Source: Ashinkailepas kermadecensis (Eukaryota; Arthropoda; Thecostraca; Neolepadidae). From it: 64,000 nt of DNA. Positions 56,018-64,000 of the stretch are shown here, piece by piece. The position numbers and the translations under genes were made by a program. Every line of letters begins with the position of its first letter. Position 1 is the stretch's first letter. The notes beneath the pieces are model-generated. The model searched no databases. It was not told the origin of the DNA and was given only the letters and a program-made list of their open reading frames with translations. The stretch covers positions 310,001 through 374,000 of the forward strand of contig JAOTOM010005049.1 of assembly GCA_034440615.1 (NCBI GenBank), in the 5' to 3' direction.

Positions 56018-56516
56018 GCCCCACAGGTTGGTGTGTCCGTGGTGGCAGTCTGGCCATGCCCCACAGAGGTTGATGTGCCCGTGGTGACAGTCTGGCCATG
56101 CCCCACAGAGGTTGGTGTGCCCGTGGTGACAGTCTGGCAATGCCCCGCAGAGGTTGGTGTGCCCGTGGTGACAGTCTGGTCATGCCCCACAGAGGTTGGT
56201 GTGCCCATGGTGACAGTCTGGCAATGCCCCACAGAGGTTGGTGTGTCCGTGGTGGCAGTCTGGCCATTACCCCACAGAGGTTGGTGTACCCGTGGTGACA
56301 GTCTGGCCTTGCCCCACAGAGGTTGATGTGCCCGTGGTGACAGTCTGGCCATGCCCCACAGAGGTTGGTGTGCCCGTGGTGACAGTCTGGCCATGCCCCA
56401 CAGAGGTTGATGTGCCCGTGGTGACAGTCTGGCCATGCCCCACAGAGGTTGATGTGCCCGTGGTGACAGTCTGGCCATGCCCCACAGAGGTTGGTGCGCC
56501 CGTGGTGGTACCGCAG
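56018..56516. repeat. 42-bp minisatellite, about 12 copies
   Basis: CCCCACAGAGGTTGGTGTGC then CCGTGGTGACAGTCTGGCCATG repeats every 42 bp (for example 56059, 56101). All frames remain open because 42 is divisible by three. Confidence 0.96.
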
Positions 56517-56699
56517 ACAGTCTGGTCATGTTCTCAGTATCAGTGAACAGCCGTGCGCGTCGCGTCACGTCACGCCTCTGTCACGGTGGGAAGATTATCG
56601 ACTGTGCTCTCAACAGAGGCGTGTCTAATATGTTTGGCGTCTGTTTACCGGCGGCCGGCCACACGTCATGTCCTGTTTATTGTTTATTGGGTAGTTTTC

Positions 56700-56860
56700 G
56701 ACGCACGTTATGCACGATCACGACTAATCACGCCGACCACACTGTTTCGCCAGTGGGCCGCAGGATTTGGAAATGTGCCGAGTGGTGCGAGTGTTGAACC
56801 CGGGACCTTTGGCACCCGGAGCCTCAACACCTCAACCACTCGGCCGTCCCCCGCCCCGTC
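56700..56860 (-). mobile_element. Second tRNA-derived SINE type (tRNA-Leu/Ser-like head)
   Basis: The minus strand reads GGGACGGCCGAGTGGTTGAG, with a box A match TGGTTGAGGTG (56829-56839). A weaker box B CGGGTTCAACACT follows, then GGCCCACTGGCGAAACAGTG downstream. It differs from the SINE at 52.6/54.5/63.6 kb. Ends are approximate and no target duplication was seen. Confidence 0.5.
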
Positions 56861-56974
56861 CTGCCCAGTCGTTGACTGCTCTGGGTGGGGCGTGTTCGGC
56901 ACGCGCGTGTCGCGCGGACGACAGGGAGACACCGTAGCCTGCCGTCGGCGGACGTGGAACGTGACGCGTGACCT

Positions 56975-57130
56975 GGTCGGCTGGCCGTGTCTGTCGCTCG
57001 GGTGGTCGGCAGATGGGGAGGGAGCGGCTGACATGGTACCCCATCGTTGTGACGGTGTCGGCCGGCCGTGTCTGTCGCTCGGGTGGTCGGCGGGGCGACA
57101 CGGTACCCCACCGTTGTGTCGGTGTCGGCT
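56975..57130. repeat. ~79-bp direct duplication
   Basis: GGC(T/C)GGCCGTGTCTGTCGCTC then GGGTGGTCGGC occurs at about 56981 and 57060, each followed by ACATGGTACCCCA- or ACACGGTACCCCA-type sequence. Confidence 0.8.
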
Positions 57131-57292
57131 GATGTGACCGGCACCCATGTATCTGAGGATATGGCAGCCGTTCCGCCACGGTGGCTGTAGCGACTGGCAG
57201 CGGCGGCCCGGCTCCCGGTCGATGACCCTGACTGGGGGGGGGGGCGACCACGTGTGGCGGACCCGCTCGCCTGTGTCCGAGGCCAGGTGCTG

Positions 57293-57407
<115 letters not shown>

Positions 57408-57489
57408 GATAGAGCAGATACCGGCTTTGTTGGAATGGCAAGTGGCAGTGGACAAGTTTCACGTAATGGGTATTTGGTTGCAAAAAAAG

Positions 57490-57560
57490 CCGGTAATAAC
57501 ACTTCGTAGACAAAACTGGACAAAAAAAAACCGGTAATAACACTTCGTAGACAAAACTGA
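57490..57560. repeat. 41-bp-spaced direct duplication
   Basis: CCGGTAATAACACTTCGTAG then ACAAAACTG occurs at 57490 and 57531, with A-runs before each. Confidence 0.9.
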
Positions 57561-58795
57561 AGTATTTATATCACAAGAGAAGCATTTACAGCATAATTGA
57601 ATAATTTAGGGGTTGCCATCGATTTAAAAACCTTCTCGTAGCAATGACGTCACCTATGTGGGGGTCTCGAAGCGGCCAAGCCCGAAACATACGGAAATTC
57701 TGAGGTGCTTCTTTGAATTATGTAAGTAATTTAGGGATTTTTAAGACATAAATGAATGCCACCATCGTCTTTAAAATTAAAAATCACCAGTGCAACTTGA
57801 GAACAAAACGGCCTGTCCCGACATGAAACTTGTCCGTTCTGACGGACAGCGGCTGGGTGGATAATTGGACATCAGCGGCACAGTTTGCGCGCGTCGGAAG
57901 CCGTCCGGACCACCAACAATCTATCCTGTGCCCCGCAGATTCTATCCCGGCCACTCGGAATATTCTCAGCGCGCTCAATCGGTAGCTACGATCGTTGCGC
58001 TCCTGTTTATATAAGGCACATGCTTCACGGAAGCGTTAGATGACACTCTATCAACTAGTAGGCTGCACAAGATATTGCGACGGAAACCCAATCTTGAGGT
58101 TATTTTCAGCGGTGGATATTCACGGAATGTATTCTCATCTATCGCCGTCAATATGACTCAGCAGCGCACAAACTGACTCGAGGGTAGAGTCTGCCCGGCA
58201 GCTCGAACACTGATATCAAGATTGTACCGAACGGTCCGGCGGTCGTATGCGTTGCTGGCACCCAGGACTCGCACGAATAGTGGAAGTTTTCTGAAGGTCG
58301 GATTTTTGAATGGTGATGTGGTGCCCCTGAAGCACTTGATATCGTCGTCATCTATGTATTTCGCTGTATCGCCGTCAGACGGTAAGACAGTATGTAGCTG
58401 TGGCTGTGCTGTATTCCACGCAGATTCGTCGGTGCCGCACTGTTTGTCAGTGGAACATTATAAAGGACGTGACATTGCGCGAGGAAGCGTCTTTGACATG
58501 CTGTATATTAATGTCAGGCTTTTGGTGGAGACTTCAGAGCATTTGTGCTCTGCTGATTTTCTCAGGACACTGGTGACCTTTTCTCGACTTGAGGCCGATT
58601 CTGAATGGGCGCTACATGACCGATGTAGTCGATGCGCCCTAAAGCCCTAATAACTAACTAACTAACGAGGCCGATTCTGAATAAAATATTTGTTCTCAAA
58701 GCTAAATGACGTTACCTACCTCACAGTGTCGCTTGACTGGCCAATGGAGGTGGAAACTACGCTTGGTAGCTAATAGAGGAAGTCGTGAAATTAAA
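57561..58795. other. Non-coding stretch
   Basis: Unique sequence. The 142-codon plus frame 58222-58650 has no recognised motif or splice support. A CTAACTAACTAAC tract is at 58650. No gene called. Confidence 0.4.
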
Positions 58796-58808
58796 ATATA
58801 TATATGTA

Positions 58809-58870
<62 letters not shown>
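58796..58870. repeat. (TA)n microsatellite, left of mariner
   Basis: About 75 bp of TATA with ATGTATG interruptions at the start; it borders the mariner end directly. Confidence 0.97.
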
Positions 58871-58871
<1 letters not shown>

Positions 58872-58879
58872 GAGGTGTG

Positions 58880-59997
<1,118 letters not shown>

Positions 59998-60149
59998 TTA
60001 GAAACACACCTGTGGAAAGAAGGACAATGGGTCAGCTGAAGCGACACTTTGCTCATATAGTGCTGAAATGTTGTGCATCACTATGATATAGTTCATCGGT
60101 GTGTGGCTGCTGAGTTGTCATCAGCAGCCAATGTCCCGTTTCTTCACTC

Positions 60150-60150
<1 letters not shown>

Positions 60151-60227
<77 letters not shown>
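60151..60227. repeat. (TA)n microsatellite, right of mariner
   Basis: About 77 bp of TATA, the other half of the array interrupted by the mariner. Confidence 0.97.
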
Positions 60228-60229
<2 letters not shown>

Positions 60230-62206
60230 CCGTATCCTTATCCCCTGTGTCTGTATCCGAAGCCTTCCTGTGCCATCTTGCAGAGCTGATGTTCTACACC
60301 GCGTTTCCCATTGCATCGTCTGATTTTTCCGTCCGTGCCGTGACGTTGTCCTGTGTCGGACACCGCCTTTCACCACGTGTGAGGGCGTTGCTGAGCGGCA
60401 CGTCACGACACGGTGCGGCCGGACTGGCCTGGGGCTCGCGCCACCTGCCAGAGCGTGACGCCGGCACTGTCCCAGTCACGTCACGGCCGCCGTCACGGCT
60501 GCGTGACCTTTGACCCTCGGACGAGCGACAGGCTGGAGCCGGCCGCGCTATCCGCTGTGAAGCCGGTTTCAGCTGGGTGCCTTGTTTTTGTGTTGCCAGC
60601 CACCTGTCAAGCGGCTGTGTTGTGGTGATGTCTGGTGCCGGTCTTCCCTTCAACCCAACGTGCTATCAGTGTTCTATCTCCGGCCCGTTGTTGTCAAAAG
60701 AGCATTTTACAGCCATTAAGAATGCATTCCAGATATATAATGCATATATATAGATATATCCTGGCGAGACTTCGGAAGGTTTTGACGGAACGAATTTGAG
60801 TAGATGTCGACGCTAATTGTCTGCGAAAAAAAAACAGGTATTCATCATTCGAAAGCCCATTTATTGTTTGGCTTTCATATCAAAGCGAAACCATGTTATC
60901 AGCATTTGTCTAGGATAGTGTGCAGATGATATGTAGGTAGTTTCTGGTACTGATCAGGAATAGTATCACAAGCTTGAGTTGAACCAGCAAAAATACATGC
61001 AAAGATATGCGAGGAGCGAGACTGCCCTAAGAATAAAGTCCTATCGTTGTGCTGTACGTTTGCCAGTCTTCATTTATGCACTGTTGCGCCTCTTGGGTTT
61101 GTAGCGCATTTTCTAAGGGAGGCGCCGTACGATAGGCGGGGGACAGCGTGAGCCATGCGAGATCTTATGCACATGCACAGCCGGACAGGGAAGGTAAGGT
61201 GCCGCTCACTGCTCGGCATCAAGGATGAATGAACATCAGGCTCTCCGACCTGCTTGGTCGAGTATGGCCCGGTCGTAGGTGGACCCGTTGGTTATCGCTG
61301 CATTCATGCCCAGGCCATGTCTTGTTGTTTGAGTCTGCTTTACCTCCGCTTTGTTGTTCATGCTCAAGGTCTAGTCCAGTTGGCAATATCTCGTACACTG
61401 GACGCATATCCGTGTTGTATTAAGTAAAGGTAGCGGATATGTTCACTTTTAGTGCGTTATCTTGAGTTCGAAATGGGGGTGAAGATTAGTCGAAGTGAAA
61501 TATTCCATCGTATTCTAGGTCAAAAGGCTCTTTCATCGAGTAGTTGGAAACTACCCAGTATCGTAATGGATTTTGTCAAGATTCCATTACATGAGGATCA
61601 CAAGTTGCCCAGATCGGCCCAAACTCGAATATGTAAGGAACTAACAAGCTTCTGCAAGAACATACGATTAAAGTGGTCATCTGTATAAAGGAACACGGTT
61701 AAAGTGGTCATCTGTATAAAGGAACACGACTAAATTGGTATCCAAATACGCCTGCACGATGCAGGGAGAGTTAACGTGTCGCTTGGGGAAGGACACGGCC
61801 AGTAAGCGCGCTCGTGGCTCTACTCAATGATTCTACGCCGTGATTTTACTCCAATGTTATATTCCGGACGAGACAAGTGGGCAAGGCCGCGGTCAGCCGA
61901 TAAAAGCCTTCAGGGAGATGAGTGGAAGGTCTCGCTGTTGTTCTTCTGCCAATATAGCTATGCTACATGAAACAGGAGAATTGGCTCACGCGGCCTTCAA
62001 CAAAGCAAACATGGAGGGCGCCGATGACCTTGAATATATACAGACATTGATATTCAAGGTATACATTGAATATATACCTTGAATATATTTAATATATACA
62101 GATATTGTATCAACACCAGCACGCGCTACTAAGCTGCGTCGCTCTTATCGTCAGCCTCCACCTGTTCGCAAATGTACCGAATCATCGCCAGCATCTTGAA
62201 AAGGCG
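60228..62206. other. Non-coding stretch (possible SPPL3 intron or beyond)
   Basis: 60380-60520 is GC-rich with many CGTCAC/GTGACG words and a TGACCTTTGACC motif at 60505. 61660-61740 carries GGTCATCTGTATAAAGGAAC twice. The 80-codon frame at 61840-62082 has ordinary composition but no recognised domain. No exon could be assigned. Confidence 0.4.
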
Positions 62207-63296
62207 CTGGCGATGATGTCGGGGCTAACCTGACTGTGAAGGGGGTACAGGACTGTAGGCACGTGGCTCACGATGATGTCGGGGCTAACCTGACTATGAA
62301 GGGGGTACAGGGCTGTAGGCACGTGGCTCACGATAATGTCGGGGCTAACCTAACCGTGAAGGGGGTACAGGACTGTAGGCACGTGGCTCACGATGATGTC
62401 GGGGCTAACCTGACTGTGAAGGGGGTACAGGGCTGTAGGCACGTGGCTCACGATGATGTCGGGGCTAACCTGACTGTGAAGGGGGTACAGGACTGTAGGC
62501 ACGTGGCTCACGATGATGTCGGGGCTAACCTGACTGTGAAGGGGGTACAGGACTGTAGGCACGTGGCTCACGATGATGTCGTGGCTAACCTGACTGTGAA
62601 GAGGGTACAGGGCTGTAGGCACGTGGCTCACGATGGTGTCGGGGCCAACCTGACTGTGAAGGTGGTACAGGGCTGTAGGCACGTGGCTCACGATGATGTC
62701 GGGGATAACCTGACTGTGAAGGGGGTACAGGACTGTGGGCACGTGGCTCACGATGATGTCGGGGCTAACCTGACTGTGAAGGGGGTACAGGACTGTAGGC
62801 ACGTGGCTCACGATGATGTCGGGGCTAACCTGACTGTGAAGGGGGTACAGGACTGTAGGCACGTGGCTCACGATGATGTCGGGGCTAACCTGACTGTGAA
62901 GGGGTACAGGACTATAGGTACGTGGCTCACGATGATGTCGGGGATAACCTGACTGTGAAGGGGGTACAGGACTGTGGGCACGTGGCTCACGATGATGTCG
63001 GGGATAACCTGACTGTGAAGGGGTACAGGACTGTAGGCACGTGGCTCACGATGATGTCGGGGATAACCTGACTGTGAAGGTGGTACAGGGCTGTAGGCAC
63101 GTGGCTCACGATGATGTCGGGGATAACCTGACTGTGAAGGGGGTACAGGACTGTAGGCACGTGGCTCACGATGATGTCGGGGCTAACCTGACTGTGAAGG
63201 GGGTACAGGACTGTAGGCACGTGGCTCACGATGATGTCGGGGCTAACCTGACTGTGAAGGGGTACAGGACTGTAGGCACGTGGCTCACGACGTGTC
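62207..63296. repeat. 60-bp satellite-like array, 18 copies
   Basis: Units GATGATGTCGGGGCTAACCT, GACTGTGAAGGGGGTACAGG, ACTGTAGGCACGTGGCTCAC repeat head-to-tail. Most are 60 bp, but several are 59 bp (loss of one G in the G-run, from 62900 on), which shifts the frame. The 238-codon frame is therefore not maintained and is not a gene. GACTGT/GGCTGT variants alternate irregularly. Confidence 0.97.
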
Positions 63297-63634
63297 TTCG
63301 TATGTTTTATCGAACTATGGCCGCGTGCTGAGCGCCAAAGAATGAATGCAATCCAGGTGGGGAAGTCGTGCAGCACACGACTGTCGGAGTGCCCCTCCAG
63401 TCCTTGCTGGGTCACGCCGTCCGTCGTCTCGTATGCGCCTATGATCTGAAGGGGTCCGGTGATAACGAACATACAGCACCATCCACTGACGAATGTCAAG
63501 TAAACTGGGCCTTCGACGGGATCACAGTCTAGGGTATTTACCAACAGAGAGCGTGTCATGATCTGTTATGTCTCTTTGCCTCTGATGGCAAAATGGTGGC
63601 CGAGAGGAAACCAACCTTCATTGTGTTCAAACTT
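63297..63634. other. Non-coding stretch
   Basis: Unique sequence between the 60-bp array and the SINE. Nothing recognised. Confidence 0.4.
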
Positions 63635-63648
63635 CAGTCAGCTATTGA

Positions 63649-63823
63649 GGGGACGAGTGGTCTAGGGGTAAGATGCTCGTCTCACAATCGAAAGATTGTG
63701 GGTTCGAGTCTCACCTGTTGCTGCTCTTCGCCCGCGACCAATCGGCGTGAGAGATTGGCGACGCTATATGACTCAACGGTCGACGTGTCGTAAAAACCAA
63801 TAACCAACCAACCAATAACCAAC
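63649..63823 (+). mobile_element. tRNA-derived SINE, copy 3, with 14-bp target duplication
   Basis: Head GGGGACGAGTGGTCTAGGGG with box A TGGTCTAGGGG and box B GGGTTCGAGTCTC; anticodon-loop position reads CTC (tRNA-Glu-like). The body is shared with copies 1 and 2, and the tail is AACCAACCAATAACCAACC. Exact 14-bp direct repeats CAGTCAGCTATTGA flank it at 63635-63648 and 63824-63837, the mark of LINE-driven insertion and a sign of recent activity. Confidence 0.93.
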
Positions 63824-64000
63824 CAGTCAGCTATTGAATGGTATCATCATCGCCGTGTCGTTTATATTTGTTTTGTTTTGTTTGTGGCCAGCCACGGGCC
63901 CGAGATAGGACTCTGTGATTGGAGCTGTCGCTGGCATTCTGTCCGACCAGTCGTGTGGTGAGATCTGTCAGCCTTGTGTCCGACCGGTCATGTGAGGTCA

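Noticed and set aside
55334..56140. 268-codon minus-strand frame
   Set aside because: Runs through two different minisatellites and a GC island; composition follows the repeat, no domain.
55996..56568. 190-codon minus-strand frame (His/Gln/Pro/Leu-rich)
   Set aside because: 42-bp minisatellite shadow.
62236..62952. 238-codon open frame
   Set aside because: It is the 60-bp array read in frame; 59-bp units further on break it, and the antisense frame is equally open.
62207..63296. CRISPR-like array
   Set aside because: Direct repeats have no unique spacers, and the DNA is eukaryotic.

Overview
This is animal nuclear DNA with no bacterial organisation: introns with GT/AG borders, tRNA-derived SINEs, LINEs with gag/EN/RT/RNase H, a mariner, hAT-type MITEs, a 28S rDNA piece and very many micro- and minisatellites. 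A mariner, I/Jockey-like LINEs, a P-element-type transposase remnant, TAACC-rich tracts and a glycine-rich secreted protein together suggest an arthropod (crustacean or chelicerate). This is an inference and I cannot name the species. Most of the 64 kb is repeat.

Layout. 1-5.6 kb: a 42-bp minisatellite and a 2.3 kb block of degenerate GGGCCC-rich ~27-bp units. 5.6-11 kb: three MITEs with perfect 8-bp target duplications, a ~170-bp tandem repeat and a P/THAP9-like transposase fragment. 12-15.3 kb: a second block homologous to the first, ending in a ~237-bp, almost identical inverted repeat, followed by ~330-bp units carrying AGGTCAAAGGTCA sites. 17.3-18.35 kb (minus): the main exon of a secreted glycine-rich protein with a short cationic, helix-like segment near its C-terminus. 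22.9-26.2 kb: a decayed LINE. 27-36 kb: microsatellites and minisatellites, plus a foldback element splitting a GAGTAGAC array. 36.4-38.2 kb: an antisense 28S rRNA fragment bounded by TA arrays. 38.2-43.9 kb (minus): a nearly full-length I/Jockey-like LINE with intact ORF1 and broken ORF2. 45-64 kb: the 5' end of an SPPL3 gene (about 48.1-49.7 kb, plus strand) preceded by a 12-bp array of CRE palindromes, many minisatellites, a SINE family (one copy with a 14-bp target duplication), and a mariner lying inside a TA microsatellite.

Only two host genes are well supported: the glycine-rich protein (one exon, signal peptide, poly(A) signal) and SPPL3 (two coding exons that splice in frame). Later SPPL3 exons were not found in the remaining 14 kb, so its next intron is long or interrupted. 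The other long open frames are shadows of tandem repeats.
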